Shown here: one piece after another, positions 36,321 through 47,813 of the stretch
How the letters are laid out: each line of letters opens with the position of its first letter
Numbering within the stretch: the first letter of the stretch is position 1
Assembly (NCBI GenBank): GCA_947631815.1
Contig: CANRMT010000002.1
Location: 1 to 64,000, forward strand
DNA: 64,000 nt
Reading direction: 5' to 3'
Origin: an uncultured Eisenbergiella sp.
Lineage (GTDB): Bacteria; Bacillota; Clostridia; Lachnospirales; Lachnospiraceae
Position numbers and translations under genes: made by a program
The notes under the pieces: generated by a model
Databases searched by the model: none
Told to the model about the DNA's origin: nothing
The model's input: the letters and a program-made list of their open reading frames with translations, nothing else

Positions 36321-36386
36321 TGAATAATAATACTCGTTCTCCCCGTTTTTATCGCTATTTTCAGGAATATAATACATAATTATTCA
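36321..36386. promoter_or_regulatory. ArgR-like boxes between argC and argG
   Basis: TGAATAATAATACT (36321-36334) and, on the minus strand, TGAATAATTATGTA (36386-36373) match the ARG-box pattern TGAATWWWWATKCA at 12 and 13 of 14 positions. They lie in the only strongly AT-rich part of the divergent gap, so arginine repression of both genes is likely. Confidence 0.6.
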
Positions 36387-36418
36387 TTATTCCTGCATAT
36401 TTTTGTATCAAATATCCC

Positions 36419-36447
36419 TTGCAATTCTCCCTGCCCTGATGTATAGT
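36419..36447 (+). promoter_or_regulatory. Promoter of argG
   Basis: TTGCAA (36419-36424), 17-bp spacer, TATAGT (36442-36447), followed by a palindromic ATGTACATATACATGTAT region in the leader. Confidence 0.7.
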
Positions 36448-36544
36448 ATTGGAAGAATGCGGCGTATGTACATATACATGTATGTGTCCATCTTGCCACA
36501 AATCCACAAAAAAAGCAACTGCAATAAAGGAGAGATCATTTATC

Positions 36545-37774
36545 ATGAAAGAAAAAGTGATTCTGGCGTACTCCGGCGGTCTGGACACCACCGCCATCAT
36601 CCCCTGGCTGAAGGAGAACTTCGATTACGAGGTCATCTGCGTCTGCATTGACTGCGGCCAGGGAGAAGAGCTGGACGGCCTCGAAGAGCGCGCGAAGTTC
36701 TGCGGCGCTTCCAAGCTGTACATCCTGGACGTGGTGGACGAATTCGCGGACGAATACATCGTTCCCTGCGTACAGGCCAACGCCGTTTACGAGAACAAGT
36801 ATCTGCTGGGCACCTCCATGGCGCGCCCGCTGATCGCCAAGAAGCTGGTGGAGATTGCGCGCAAAGAAGGCGCTGCCGCCATCTGCCACGGTGCCACCGG
36901 CAAGGGCAACGACCAGATCCGGTTTGAGCTGGGCATCAAGGCGCTGGCTCCCGATCTGAAGATCATCGCGGCCTGGCGCAGCGACAAGTGGACCATGGAC
37001 TCCCGGGAATCCGAGATCGAATACTGCAAGGCCCACGGCATCCATCTTCCCTTCTCCGCGGATTCCAGCTACAGCCGCGACCGCAACCTCTGGCATATCA
37101 GCCACGAAGGCCTGGAGCTGGAGGATCCGGCCAACGAGCCCAACTATGACCATCTGCTGGTGCTGGGCACCACGCCCGAGAAGGCTCCTGAAGAAGGCGA
37201 ATATGTGACCATGACCTTCAAGGTCGGCGTTCCCACCTCCGTCAACGGACAGGAAATGAAGGTGTCCGACATCATCCGCACCCTGAACGCGCTGGGCGGC
37301 AAACACGGCATCGGCATCGTGGACATCGTGGAGAACCGCGTGGTCGGCATGAAGTCCCGCGGCGTATATGAAACGCCCGGCGGCACCATCCTGATGGAGG
37401 CCCATCAGCAGCTGGAGGAGCTGATCCTGGACCGCGATACCTACGCGCTCAAAAAGGATCTGGGCAATAAGCTGGCGCAGGTGGTCTACGAGGGCAAATG
37501 GTTCACGCCGCTCCGGGAGGCTCTGCAGGCGTTCATCACCTCCACACAGAAATATGTGACCGGCGAGGTGAGGTTCAAGCTCTATAAGGGCAACATCATC
37601 AAGGCCGGGACCACCTCTCCCTACTCTCTCTACAACGAAAAGATCGCTTCCTTTACCACCGGCGATCTGTACGACCACCACGACGCGGAAGGCTTCATCA
37701 ATCTGTTCGGCCTCTCCTGCAAGGTGCGCGCCATGAAGCTGAACGAGGCGAAGAACGCCGGGCTCGAGATCTGA
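36545..37774 (+). CDS. argG: Argininosuccinate synthase
   Basis: ATP-dependent joining of citrulline and aspartate. 409 residues from ATG 36545 (MKEKVILAYSGGLDTTAIIP) with AAGGAGAG upstream; the in-frame extension to 36449 is not conserved. PP-loop AYSGGLDT and GATGKGNDQIRFE are visible, plus SRDRNLWHISHEG. argH is not next to it. Own promoter, divergent from argC. Confidence 0.97.
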   Translation: MKEKVILAYSGGLDTTAIIPWLKENFDYEVICVCIDCGQGEELDGLEERAKFCGASKLYILDVVDEFADEYIVPCVQANAVYENKYLLGTSMARPLIAKKLVEIARKEGAAAICHGATGKGNDQIRFELGIKALAPDLKIIAAWRSDKWTMDSRESEIEYCKAHGIHLPFSADSSYSRDRNLWHISHEGLELEDPANEPNYDHLLVLGTTPEKAPEEGEYVTMTFKVGVPTSVNGQEMKVSDIIRTLNALGGKHGIGIVDIVENRVVGMKSRGVYETPGGTILMEAHQQLEELILDRDTYALKKDLGNKLAQVVYEGKWFTPLREALQAFITSTQKYVTGEVRFKLYKGNIIKAGTTSPYSLYNEKIASFTTGDLYDHHDAEGFINLFGLSCKVRAMKLNEAKNAGLEI

Positions 37775-37840
37775 GCCGGGACAGGGACGGGACCGAAGGC
37801 CGGTCAGACACGGGAAGACCGCTGAAGACAGGGGATATTT

Positions 37841-38137
37841 ATGGAAGTGATCTTGATCTTGCTGATTTATTTTCTCGCTGTGAATATCGCCGGTTTCGCC
37901 GCGATGGGCATCGACAAGCACAGGGCCCGGCGGCGGGCATGGCGCATTCCGGAATCCACGCTCTTTCTGATCGCCCTGATTGGCGGCAGCATCGGCAGCA
38001 TCGCGGGCATGTATTTTTTCCGCCACAAAACGCTGCACTGGTATTTCGTCTGGGGAATGCCCGCCATCCTGCTCCTGCAGGCGGCGCTGATCCTCTACCT
38101 GCTGTTCGCCTCCCCATTCACATTTGCCATTTTATGA
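37841..38137 (+). CDS. DUF1294 membrane protein
   Basis: 98 residues with three hydrophobic segments. DUF1294 hallmarks are MGIDKHRARRRAWRIPE near residue 27 and the LIALIGGSIGSIAGM segment with RHKTLHWYF after it. Function of the family is unknown. It follows argG after 66 bp and ends in a hairpin at 38143-38170. Confidence 0.85.
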   Translation: MEVILILLIYFLAVNIAGFAAMGIDKHRARRRAWRIPESTLFLIALIGGSIGSIAGMYFFRHKTLHWYFVWGMPAILLLQAALILYLLFASPFTFAIL

Positions 38138-38142
38138 GCCAG

Positions 38143-38170
38143 ACAGGAAACCCGCCAGCGGGTTTCCTGT
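38143..38170 (+). terminator. Hairpin after the DUF1294 gene
   Basis: Perfect 11-bp stem ACAGGAAACCC/GGGTTTCCTGT with a 6-nt loop, followed by only a short T-rich run; a weak terminator or processing site. Confidence 0.5.
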
Positions 38171-38184
38171 TATTATGAGGAAAT

Positions 38185-38685
38185 ATGACATCCTTTCACA
38201 TCACAGAGCTGAAAAATTTTATGGGGAAGCTGCTGGGGACGGACTGCTTCGATTCCTTTCTGCTGGAGCAGGCCTCCGTTTCCACCTTCGCGGAATACGC
38301 CATAGACGGCCGCATCAACCCCGATTTTTATACAAAAGAAGAACGGGAGGATCCGCAGATCTGTCCCTATGACTTCGCCGCCTGGAGCGCCGTCCGCCCG
38401 CTCTGCTTCGAGATCATCAAGGGGAAGCGCAGTCCTTCCCGTTTTAAATTCGTGCTTCATCTGAAGCCGGAATACATTCCCGGCGTGCTGAAGGGAGCGG
38501 ACCCGTCGCTCACCGCCGACCAGGTCCGCGCGCTGGTGCTCACCGTCAAATATGACGGGAACGAAGCCTGCGCCGTCACGGGCACGGCCTTTTCCACCTT
38601 CGTCATGGACAAAACGCTGGACGCCCAGTGGGACAAGACCATGCGGCAGTTCCTGACCCGAAAGGGGATCGCCTTTCGCGAATGA
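38185..38685 (+). CDS. DUF5721-family protein
   Basis: 166 residues with the start MTSFHITELKNFMGKLLGTD and FDSFLLEQASVSTFAEYAIDGR resembling a small conserved Lachnospiraceae family (DUF5721). Soluble, no signal peptide; no catalytic motif is apparent. ATG is preceded by GAGG. Expressed after DUF1294 and stopped by a strong terminator. Confidence 0.7.
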   Translation: MTSFHITELKNFMGKLLGTDCFDSFLLEQASVSTFAEYAIDGRINPDFYTKEEREDPQICPYDFAAWSAVRPLCFEIIKGKRSPSRFKFVLHLKPEYIPGVLKGADPSLTADQVRALVLTVKYDGNEACAVTGTAFSTFVMDKTLDAQWDKTMRQFLTRKGIAFRE

Positions 38686-38708
38686 TCCTCCGACAATACG
38701 AGACTGGG

Positions 38709-38748
38709 AGGCAGGGCAGACGTCAGAAAAAAAGCGTCTGCCCTGCCT
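38709..38748. terminator. Bidirectional terminator
   Basis: Perfect 14-bp stem (AGGCAGGGCAGACG 38709-38722 with its complement 38735-38748) and A-rich 12-nt loop, between the converging DUF5721 and spoVAEb genes. Confidence 0.85.
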
Positions 38749-38773
38749 CTTTGCATTGGGTCTTGCCGGGATA

Positions 38774-39130
38774 TCACTTCTTCATTTTGGGATTGAAGAT
38801 CAGGCTGGCCAGATAGCCGAAGATGAGGGCCGCGGAGGTTCCCACGGCGCCCGCCCTGAAGCCGCCGGAAAACAGTCCCAGAAAGCCCTGCTCATCCACA
38901 GCCTCTTTCACACCTTTGATCAGCACATTCCCGAATCCGAGGAGCGGAATGCCTGCCCCGGCACCCGCATACTCCAGGAAGGGCTCATACAGCCCCAGCG
39001 CCCCCAGGACCGCCCCAGTGCACACCAGGAGCACCATGATCCTTCCCGGCATCAGCTTCGTCTTTTCCATCAAGATCTGGACGAGGGCACAGATCAGGCC
39101 GCCCACCCAGAAAGCTCTGAAATAATCCAT
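38774..39130 (-). CDS. spoVAE: Stage V sporulation protein AE
   Basis: 118 residues, four hydrophobic segments; MDYFRAFWVGGLICALVQIL with GFGNVLIKGVKEAVDEQGFL in the middle is characteristic of SpoVAEb, a component of the dipicolinic acid channel of spores. AAAAAGGAGG precedes the ATG. spoVAC and spoVAD, its usual neighbours, are not beside it. Confidence 0.88.
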   Translation of the reverse strand: MDYFRAFWVGGLICALVQILMEKTKLMPGRIMVLLVCTGAVLGALGLYEPFLEYAGAGAGIPLLGFGNVLIKGVKEAVDEQGFLGLFSGGFRAGAVGTSAALIFGYLASLIFNPKMKK

Positions 39131-39261
39131 TCAGCGCGCCTCCTTTTTCATAGGATGCGCAGCCGGAACGCGATTTATGCCGGGATGCGCAGCAGCGCGC
39201 CCTTTTTGCCGTCCGCGTCCGGCCGTTTCCGAGTTTCCGAACAGGCAGATGTCCGAACGCT

Positions 39262-39368
39262 CCGCCGCCTTTCTCCGCTGTCCAAAAGCCAAAGGCTGGC
39301 AAAGTTCTCGAACGGGCCGCAGCCTTTCTCCGCTGTCCGAAAGCCCGAGGTTGGCCAAATTCCCGAAC
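39262..39368. repeat. Tandem 55-bp repeats
   Basis: Units 39262-39313 and 39317-39368 share CCTTTCTCCGCTGTCC and CCCGAAC-type blocks in the same order; a third, weaker unit precedes them near 39220. They fill most of the gap between spoVAEb and the DUF3810 gene. No coding or RNA class recognised. Confidence 0.6.
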
Positions 39369-39395
39369 AGGCGGGCGAACGGCCCTGCCGCAGCC

Positions 39396-40520
39396 CTAAA
39401 ACAGAATGCCGTCGTAATAAGCCAGGAGCAGCTTCACCACGCCCTCGTAGCTCTGCATGCCTTCTTTCACGCCGTTCATTTTCAGCGCGGCCGTCGTGAC
39501 CGCGCGGGATGCGCTTTTGGCGGTCTTCGTGCTCACCACCGCGTTCTCCTCCACCTTTTCCCAGGCTTCCTCCGTCAGGAAAATATTATCCGCCCGGACC
39601 TGATCCGAAATGGCCGGATGCTTTTTATACTCCTCCGCGCTCCTGTCGATCGAGCGGATGAATTCATTTTCCACGTAATTCAGCACGCCCATATAGCCGC
39701 TGTAGCGGAAAAACGGGTCCGGCGAATCGATACAGGCCAGATACCCGATCAGATTCGCTTCGTCCTCCTGCAGAAAACCCTTTAAATGCGCCAGCTCGTG
39801 GCAGGCGGTGGAGGGCAGGTTCACCACATACATGGTATCGTTGTAATTGGCCTCCATGGAAAACGGGAAATAATAGCCCATCATGTTCGTCTGGCTCAGG
39901 AAATCGGAAAAGAAGATCCGCTTCGGCTGCGGATAATAGCCCTGCAGCTGTCCGTAAACGGTCCCCAGCCGCCCCATTTCGGCAATGGCCGTTTCATGCA
40001 GATCGCCTTCATAGATCAGATATCCCCGGCCGTCCCGGACGAACTGTCCGGCCAGCTCGTTGAGATTCTCCACAACATAGTCGCGCAGGGCCGCCAGCTC
40101 CTCCGCCGTGTAGCCCTCCGCCCGCGCCTGCATATATTTGTCCTCAAATTCGGTGGCATGATACTGGATAAAGCAGTTGCAGGTCATGATCCAGAAAAAC
40201 AGGAGGAAGATCCAGGCCAGGGGCCTTTGCAGCGCTGAGAAGACCTTCTTCGTCCAGCTCCGGCGGGCAAACAGATACAGCGCCCCGAAAACGGCCAGGA
40301 AGAACACATAGAGGACCGCGGCCGCCAGCATCCATTCCCCCACGCTGAACGGGAACACGGCCGTCAGTCTGGCATAGGCTGTGCCGAGAACCGGAAAAAC
40401 ATGCGTGATATAAAGATCGCAGAACGCCCTGCTGTTCCACGCGATGAGGTTGATCCCCACAGCCGCCGCAAACAGGACGATCCAAAGCCGTTTCCGCATA
40501 GGTTGTTCTCTGTCCTTCAT
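39396..40520 (-). CDS. DUF3810 membrane metallopeptidase-like protein
   Basis: 374 residues from ATG 40520 (MKDREQPMRKRLWIVLFAAA; GGGGG 7 nt upstream). Three N-terminal membrane helices (to about 130), then a domain with the zinc-peptidase pattern TACHELAHLKGF followed by EDEANLIGYLAC, the usual DUF3810 motif. Function unknown. It runs away from spoVAEb and groEL on the same strand. Confidence 0.8.
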   Translation of the reverse strand: MKDREQPMRKRLWIVLFAAAVGINLIAWNSRAFCDLYITHVFPVLGTAYARLTAVFPFSVGEWMLAAAVLYVFFLAVFGALYLFARRSWTKKVFSALQRPLAWIFLLFFWIMTCNCFIQYHATEFEDKYMQARAEGYTAEELAALRDYVVENLNELAGQFVRDGRGYLIYEGDLHETAIAEMGRLGTVYGQLQGYYPQPKRIFFSDFLSQTNMMGYYFPFSMEANYNDTMYVVNLPSTACHELAHLKGFLQEDEANLIGYLACIDSPDPFFRYSGYMGVLNYVENEFIRSIDRSAEEYKKHPAISDQVRADNIFLTEEAWEKVEENAVVSTKTAKSASRAVTTAALKMNGVKEGMQSYEGVVKLLLAYYDGILF

Positions 40521-40705
40521 CCGCATACCCCCGTCCGACAGTCCCCAATACGCCTTTTTTAAATTATATCAGACCTCTCCCCGCCGCGTCCTGAATGAAA
40601 TATGAACATTTTGAAAACATCCTCCTGCCTTCCGCCCGAACAGGATGTCCGTCTCCCGCAGCACACATGCTTTCCGTCCCGGGTACAGATTTTTGTGCAA
40701 AAAAA

Positions 40706-40740
40706 AGACGGGAGAAAACGTTTCCGCTCTCTCCCGGTCT
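40706..40740 (-). terminator. Terminator of groESL
   Basis: Stem AGAC(C)GGGAGA/TCTCCCGTCT with one bulge, followed on the minus strand by a run of eight T, 42 nt after the groEL stop. Confidence 0.85.
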
Positions 40741-40781
40741 GAAAATACTGCTGTTTCGTTTGGAGCTCTGTCCGGAACGGC

Positions 40782-42410
<1,629 letters not shown>

Positions 42411-42442
42411 CTAAGTTCCTCCTTTTTATTCTTTCCCGCAGC

Positions 42443-42775
<333 letters not shown>

Positions 42776-42802
42776 TTAGCACTCAACTTCATCGAGTGCT
42801 AA
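42776..42802. promoter_or_regulatory. CIRCE element
   Basis: TTAGCACTC - 9 nt - GAGTGCTAA is a perfect HrcA operator, between the groESL -10 box and the groES start. Confidence 0.97.
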
Positions 42803-42813
42803 ACACTATCTGT

Positions 42814-42842
42814 ATATTATGAGCCTTTTCCATAAGATGCAA
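42814..42842 (-). promoter_or_regulatory. Promoter of groESL
   Basis: Minus-strand TTGCAT (42842-42837), 17-bp spacer, TAATAT (42819-42814); the CIRCE palindrome begins 12 bp downstream. With CIRCE and the efp terminator it accounts for the 42731-43131 gap; I see nothing else there. Confidence 0.75.
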
Positions 42843-43074
42843 CACGAAATAAATCGTTTATACTCTTGTTTTCACATTTTATCTCCCGTTTTCTTTTTAT
42901 TTCTCCGTTTTTCTTATCGTGTCTTAAAAAGTTTGATTTCATAATTTTTTTAGATTTTCACGGGCCGGATAAAAACAGGCGGCCGCAAAGCGGACATTTG
43001 CCCTCTCCCGGCCCATGAATACAGCGAAGGAACCAAAGCGCTCACGGGTCCGCTCCCGGGAAGAAAGAGAGCCG

Positions 43075-43117
43075 CAAAAAAGGCACCCCTCCGGCCGAAA
43101 CGGCCTTCGGGATGCCT
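43075..43117 (-). terminator. Terminator of efp
   Basis: Long imperfect stem (AGGCATCCCGAAGGCCG pairs with CGGCCGGAGGGGTGCCT) followed by T6 on the minus strand. Confidence 0.85.
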
Positions 43118-43131
43118 CCGTGCATTCTGAT

Positions 43132-43689
43132 TCAGACCCTGGACAGATACTCGCCCGTGCGGGTATCGATCTTGATCACATCGCCTTCATTGACGAACAG
43201 CGGCACATAGACCTGCGCACCGGTCTCCACGATCGCGGGCTTATTCGCGCCGGTCGCCGTATCGCCCTTAAAGCCGGGCTCCGTGGAGGTGATGGCCAGC
43301 TCCACGAACAGAGGCGGCTCCACCGCGAAAACGCTGCCGTTGTGAGAGCAGATCCGGCAGGTCTCGTTCTCCTTCACGAACTTGAGCGCGTCCCCGATGG
43401 TATCCTTGTTCAGAGAAAGCTGATCGTAGCTCTCCATATCCATAAAGGTGTACAGATCGCCGTCATTGTACAGATACTGCATATCCCTTCTGTCGATATG
43501 CGCTGTAGGGCACTTCTCAGTCGGGCGGAACGTGCGCTCCACCACGCCGCCGTTCTTGATGTTCTTCAACTTGGTCCTGACAAACGCAGCGCCCTTGCCG
43601 GGCTTCACGTGCTGGAATTCGATGATCTGGTAAACATTGCCTTCGTATTCGATCGTAACGCCATTCCTGAAATCGCCTGCAGAAATCAT
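43132..43689 (-). CDS. efp: Translation elongation factor P
   Basis: 185 residues from ATG 43689 ([24 protein letters not shown] upstream). Relieves ribosome stalling at proline runs. The loop that carries the modified residue is [12 protein letters not shown], with Lys at the tip. Three beta-barrel domains of normal length. Ends in a terminator; single-gene unit. Confidence 0.97.
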   Translation of the reverse strand: MISAGDFRNGVTIEYEGNVYQIIEFQHVKPGKGAAFVRTKLKNIKNGGVVERTFRPTEKCPTAHIDRRDMQYLYNDGDLYTFMDMESYDQLSLNKDTIGDALKFVKENETCRICSHNGSVFAVEPPLFVELAITSTEPGFKGDTATGANKPAIVETGAQVYVPLFVNEGDVIKIDTRTGEYLSRV

Positions 43690-43816
43690 ATCAAAAGTCC
43701 TCCTAATCAAATATCGCGTATGAATCTTCTACAAGTGTATCCTATACGGCGCTATTTTTCAACAACTTTTTTTCAAAAATGCCGGGTTTGTGGCTGCGGA
43801 GGGACCGCCCGGCGCC

Positions 43817-45292
43817 CTACTCCTTCACCAGCTCCAGCTCGAACCAGAAGGCCACGCCGTTTTCGTAGTTGATCACGCCGTACTCCTGATTCATGGACTC
43901 CATGATAGCCCGGACGATGGACAGCCCGATCCCGCTGCCGCCGTACTCCCTGGTCCTGGCCTTGTCCACCTTGTAAAACTTCTCCCAAAGGTGCGGAAGG
44001 GATTCCTCCGGAATGGGCTGTCCCGTGTTGAACACGGAGATCCGGGCGCAGCCCTCCCGCCGCAGGACCTTCACGTCGATCACCCGTTTTCCCTCGCAGT
44101 GATTGACCGCGTTGGAATAATAGTTCATCAGCACCTCTTCCGTCTTGAACTCATCCCCCCACACGTAGACCGGTTCGCTCTGTTCATAGGTGACGGTGAT
44201 CCCGTTCTGCTTCGCCAGAAGCCCCGCGGACTGGAGATAGTTCCGGATCAGCGCCGTGATATCGAACCGTTCCATGGTGACCTTCTCCCCGCCGGACTCC
44301 AACTGGTTCAGCGTCAGGAGCTTTTTCACCATTTCGTTCATCTTCGCGGCCTCGTCCGCGATGACCTCGCAGTAGAAATTCCGGCTTTCCGCGTCGTCGC
44401 TGACCCCCTCCATCAGTCCCTCCGCATAGCCCTGGATCAGCGCGATGGGCGTTTTCAGCTCGTGGGAGACATTGGACAGAAACTCCCTGCGCATCTCGTC
44501 GATCTCGTTTTTCTTCTCGATGTCTCTGGTCAGCTCGTTGTTGGCGGTCTTCAGCTCGGAAATGGTCTTCTCCAGCGTCTCGGACAGATAATTGATGTTT
44601 TCCCCGAGCACCGCCACCTCGTTATGATTTTTTCCTTCATATCTGGCGTCAAAGTCCAGGCGGGCCATTCGGCGGGAAATATCCGTCAGCTGCAGGATCG
44701 GCTTGGTCACCTGCCTGGAAACCACCCAGATGATGATGCCGCTGGCCAGCGCGGCCAGGATCCCCACGTAAGCCAGAAAGCGGTTGGCGATCCGCACGCT
44801 GTCCTGAATGCCCTCCAGCGCAGTGCGGATGATGAAGAAATTCCCGTTCCCCAAAACGCCCCACAGCTCGATATATTCCATGTGGGAAAGGGAATCCCCC
44901 ACCCGCTGGATGATATACTGGGGCGTTTCCTCCATCACCGTGGCGTTTTCCCCCGGACGCATGAACACATGCTGCAGAAGCTGCCGTTTCATGAAATCGG
45001 AATCGTTTCCGGAGATCTTGATGGTCCTGGAATTGGCATCCACCACCAGCAGGGAGAGGTTGTGCTTGGCGCAGCTCTGCTGCAGCTTCAGATCGTAGCT
45101 TTCCGACTCCAGCGTCCCCGTTTCCACCGCGCGCTGCAGATCCGCATAAACATCCAGCAGCACGGTCTGCTTGTTCGTGATATAATACCGCTCCAGAAAT
45201 GTATTGTTGAGAAACCAGCACAGCAAAACCGTCCCGGCCATCAATCCGATGAAAATGCCCGCGAACTGTCTGCGGATCGAATGTTTTCCCAT
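43817..45292 (-). CDS. Sensor histidine kinase
   Basis: 491 residues: membrane helix (about 12-30), an extracellular region of about 135 residues, second helix (about 165-187), HAMP, coiled coil, HisKA with FLSNVSHELKTPIAL and HATPase with YYSNAVNH and GSGIGLSIV. The response-regulator stop is 5 bp upstream. Signal unknown. Resembles membrane-stress kinases of Lachnospiraceae but no specific name is justified. Confidence 0.9.
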   Translation of the reverse strand: MGKHSIRRQFAGIFIGLMAGTVLLCWFLNNTFLERYYITNKQTVLLDVYADLQRAVETGTLESESYDLKLQQSCAKHNLSLLVVDANSRTIKISGNDSDFMKRQLLQHVFMRPGENATVMEETPQYIIQRVGDSLSHMEYIELWGVLGNGNFFIIRTALEGIQDSVRIANRFLAYVGILAALASGIIIWVVSRQVTKPILQLTDISRRMARLDFDARYEGKNHNEVAVLGENINYLSETLEKTISELKTANNELTRDIEKKNEIDEMRREFLSNVSHELKTPIALIQGYAEGLMEGVSDDAESRNFYCEVIADEAAKMNEMVKKLLTLNQLESGGEKVTMERFDITALIRNYLQSAGLLAKQNGITVTYEQSEPVYVWGDEFKTEEVLMNYYSNAVNHCEGKRVIDVKVLRREGCARISVFNTGQPIPEESLPHLWEKFYKVDKARTREYGGSGIGLSIVRAIMESMNQEYGVINYENGVAFWFELELVKE

Positions 45293-45296
45293 CTGT

Positions 45297-45974
45297 TCAC
45301 GCCTCGAATTTATATCCCATGCCCCAGATCGTCCGGATCAGATCGCCCTTGTCTCCCAGCTTGCTGCGGAGTTTTTTGACATGGGTGTCGATCGTCCGGG
45401 CATCCCCGAAGTAATCGTAATTCCATACGTTGTTGAGTATCTTCTCGCGGGAAAGGGCCAGTCCCCTGTTTTCCATGAAATAAGTGAGAAGCTCGAATTC
45501 CTTATAGCTCAGTTCCACATTCCGCCCGTCGATGGTCACCAGATGGGCCGCCTTGTCCAGCCGGATCCCCCCGGCCTCCAGGATCTGATCCTCCGCCTCG
45601 GTCTGTCCGGTCCGCCGGAGGATCGCCTCCACCCGGGCCACCAGGATCCGCGGCGAAAACGGCTTGGAGATATATTCATCCACGCCCAGCTCAAAGCCGA
45701 GCAGCTCGTCCTTCTCGTCCCCTCTGGCCGTCAGCATGATGATCGGGACCTTGGAATAGTTCCGGATCTCCCGGCACACCTGCCAGCCGTCCATCTTCGG
45801 CATCATCACATCCAGGATCACCAGCGCGATCTCCTTTTCCGCAAAAAAGATATCCAGCGCCTCGCTGCCGTCTCCGGCCTCCAGCACCTCGAAATTCTCC
45901 CTCTGCAGAAAATCCTTCACCAGCTTGCGCATCCTGCTCTCATCGTCCACCACAAGCACTTTCCGCTTCTCCAT
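45297..45974 (-). CDS. OmpR-family response regulator
   Basis: 225 residues from ATG 45974 (MEKRKVLVVDDESRMRKLV; AAAGGCGG upstream). Asp pocket VVDDE, phospho-acceptor in LVILDVMMPKMDG, Lys in LTARGDEKDE region, and winged-helix DNA-binding domain with TIDTHVKKLRSKLGDKGD and WGMGYKFEA. Forms a pair with the kinase that follows. Confidence 0.93.
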   Translation of the reverse strand: MEKRKVLVVDDESRMRKLVKDFLQRENFEVLEAGDGSEALDIFFAEKEIALVILDVMMPKMDGWQVCREIRNYSKVPIIMLTARGDEKDELLGFELGVDEYISKPFSPRILVARVEAILRRTGQTEAEDQILEAGGIRLDKAAHLVTIDGRNVELSYKEFELLTYFMENRGLALSREKILNNVWNYDYFGDARTIDTHVKKLRSKLGDKGDLIRTIWGMGYKFEA

Positions 45975-46212
45975 ATCCGTGCCGCCTTTCTCCCGCTTCC
46001 TCCAGGTCCGTTTCCCCGGACAAAAACATACTCCCAATGCCCCTGTCCATTGAGAGTATAACACGCAAATATGTATAAATTGTGATAATCCGAAAAAAAC
46101 GCCGAAAAACTTCTATTATATCCGCGTTGCCGGACAGTGCGCCCGTGCCGACATAATGCGCTGCTCTGCCCCGGCTGGCAGTACATCCCGGCCCGCAGGA
46201 CCCGCACCGGCT

Positions 46213-46965
46213 CTAGCAGTACATCACCGGCCCGCAGCAGCCCGCGCCGCCGCAGCAGAGATTGCAGATGATATTCGCCAGACAGAGCTTCCAGCAGAGA
46301 TTCCCGCCGCCGTAAGAGGGCATGCCCCCGTACATGCTCTGCCGCCCCGTATACCAGGTCTGCCCGGATTCCAGCTGACGGACCCATCCCGCAAAGCGGC
46401 CGTTCTGCGGCTCCATGGACTGCGCCTTCCGGGCGTATTCCAGAGCCTGCGCGTTGTTGCCCAGCCCCTGATTGGCCACGGAGCTGTAATAATACCAATC
46501 TCCGGTCCGTTCCGAAATGCCGTCCAGCACGTTGAGGGCCTCCTGAAAATGGCGGCTGTTGATGTAGTTGGCCGCCGCGCGCATGTGCACCGTATATGCA
46601 TCCTCGTCCGCGGCCGCGCGCTGTCCGTAACCGGCCCGCCCGTATCCGCCGCCGAAGAAATCGCCGAAGAAGTCGTCGAAGCCGCCCCGGTAGGGGCCTC
46701 CCTGCGCACCGCGGTACGGCCCGTATCCGCCGTTCTGCGCGTCCCCGTCATAGGACGCATATCCCTCCGTGCCGCCTTCCCGCTCCTTCATGATCTGCTG
46801 ATAGGCCTGCTGGATCTCCTTGAACTTTTCCTCCGCCTGATCCCGGTTGGGATTGTTGACGTTGGCATCGGGGTGGTAAATGCGGCTCAGCTTTCTGTAT
46901 GCCTTTTTGATCTCTTCTTCCGTGGCGCCCCGCTGTATGCCGAGCACCTGATAAGGATCACGCAT
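46213..46965 (-). CDS. DnaJ-domain protein with cysteine-rich tail
   Basis: 250 residues from ATG 46965 ([20 protein letters not shown]). J domain with the HPD tripeptide ([11 protein letters not shown]) at about 30, a Gly/Tyr-rich linker, a tetratricopeptide-like helical part ([17 protein letters not shown]) and a Cys-rich ending ([16 protein letters not shown]...). The last segment may bind metal or sit at the membrane. It overlaps the DUF5685 gene by 8 nt. Function probably an Hsp70 co-chaperone for a specific client. Confidence 0.85.
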   Translation of the reverse strand: MRDPYQVLGIQRGATEEEIKKAYRKLSRIYHPDANVNNPNRDQAEEKFKEIQQAYQQIMKEREGGTEGYASYDGDAQNGGYGPYRGAQGGPYRGGFDDFFGDFFGGGYGRAGYGQRAAADEDAYTVHMRAAANYINSRHFQEALNVLDGISERTGDWYYYSSVANQGLGNNAQALEYARKAQSMEPQNGRFAGWVRQLESGQTWYTGRQSMYGGMPSYGGGNLCWKLCLANIICNLCCGGAGCCGPVMYC

Positions 46966-47806
46966 CTTTTTTCTTTTCCTTTTTCCTCCGCGCGGCTTCA
47001 TACCGGCACCAGACGCCGGAATACAGAATATTGCGCAGGATCTCTATATTTTCCAGGATAGGCAGCGTCTCAAAGGCGCGGGAACACTCCGCCATCATCA
47101 TCCGCAGCACGCCGTCCGCGTAAGCCGCAAACGCCTCGCCGTCCGCCATCTCCCTTTTCTTCATCAAAAGCACGTTATAATTGCCGGTCTGCGCGTCCCG
47201 GTCCATATCCTCCCAGGCATCCATCAGATAGATGAACTTTCCCAGGAAAAACCCCATCCTGCGCAGACAGTCCTCCCATTCGTCCTGACGGCACGCGAAG
47301 ATCTCCGCCATGATCTCCCCGAAGCAGCCGCTGGCCAGATCGGGATTGGGCTCTCCCGCCTTCTCATAACAGCCGATCTTCTCCATCAGGGCGCCGATCC
47401 GCCCCACCTTTTGGAGATATTTCGCGCTGACCGCGTCCCTTTTCCCGCGAAGGAAAGCCATGGACACTCTGCTGGCCGGGCTGTGCTCATCCTGCCAGTC
47501 GTCCGCCCGCTTGTACCAGGACAGCAGGATATTCATGTCCGCGGCATAATCCGTGAACGCGCTGCGCCGGTTCATGCGCGGCGCAAAAGGATGGGCGATG
47601 CAGCGGTCCTTCCCGACCGCCGTCTCTGACTCATAAAGCCCCGTCAGCAGCAGGATCAGAAACGTCATGTCATAGCTCAGCGTCAGCTGTCCGGAGACGC
47701 CGTAGCGCTCCTTCAGGGCGCGGCACAGACCGCAGTACCAGGACTGATAGCAGTCAAACTCCCGGAACCTCAGCTCCGGCTTATTGACGATCACATAGCC
47801 GAACAT
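46958..47806 (-). CDS. DUF5685-family protein
   Basis: 282 residues, mostly helical; the opening [20 protein letters not shown] with YRSYYCGLC-like [15 protein letters not shown] and the HPFAPRMNR segment match a conserved clostridial family (DUF5685), of unknown function. The Cys pairs near residues 19-28 and the later His/Cys could bind a metal. Overlaps the DnaJ gene and follows the zinc-ribbon gene by 7 bp, so the three are one unit. Confidence 0.75.
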   Translation of the reverse strand: MFGYVIVNKPELRFREFDCYQSWYCGLCRALKERYGVSGQLTLSYDMTFLILLLTGLYESETAVGKDRCIAHPFAPRMNRRSAFTDYAADMNILLSWYKRADDWQDEHSPASRVSMAFLRGKRDAVSAKYLQKVGRIGALMEKIGCYEKAGEPNPDLASGCFGEIMAEIFACRQDEWEDCLRRMGFFLGKFIYLMDAWEDMDRDAQTGNYNVLLMKKREMADGEAFAAYADGVLRMMMAECSRAFETLPILENIEILRNILYSGVWCRYEAARRKKEKKKDA

Positions 47807-47813
47807 AGCGGTC

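Noticed and set aside
39220-39395. CRISPR or minisatellite gene
   Set aside because: Repeat units are degenerate, in tandem without spacers, and not coding.
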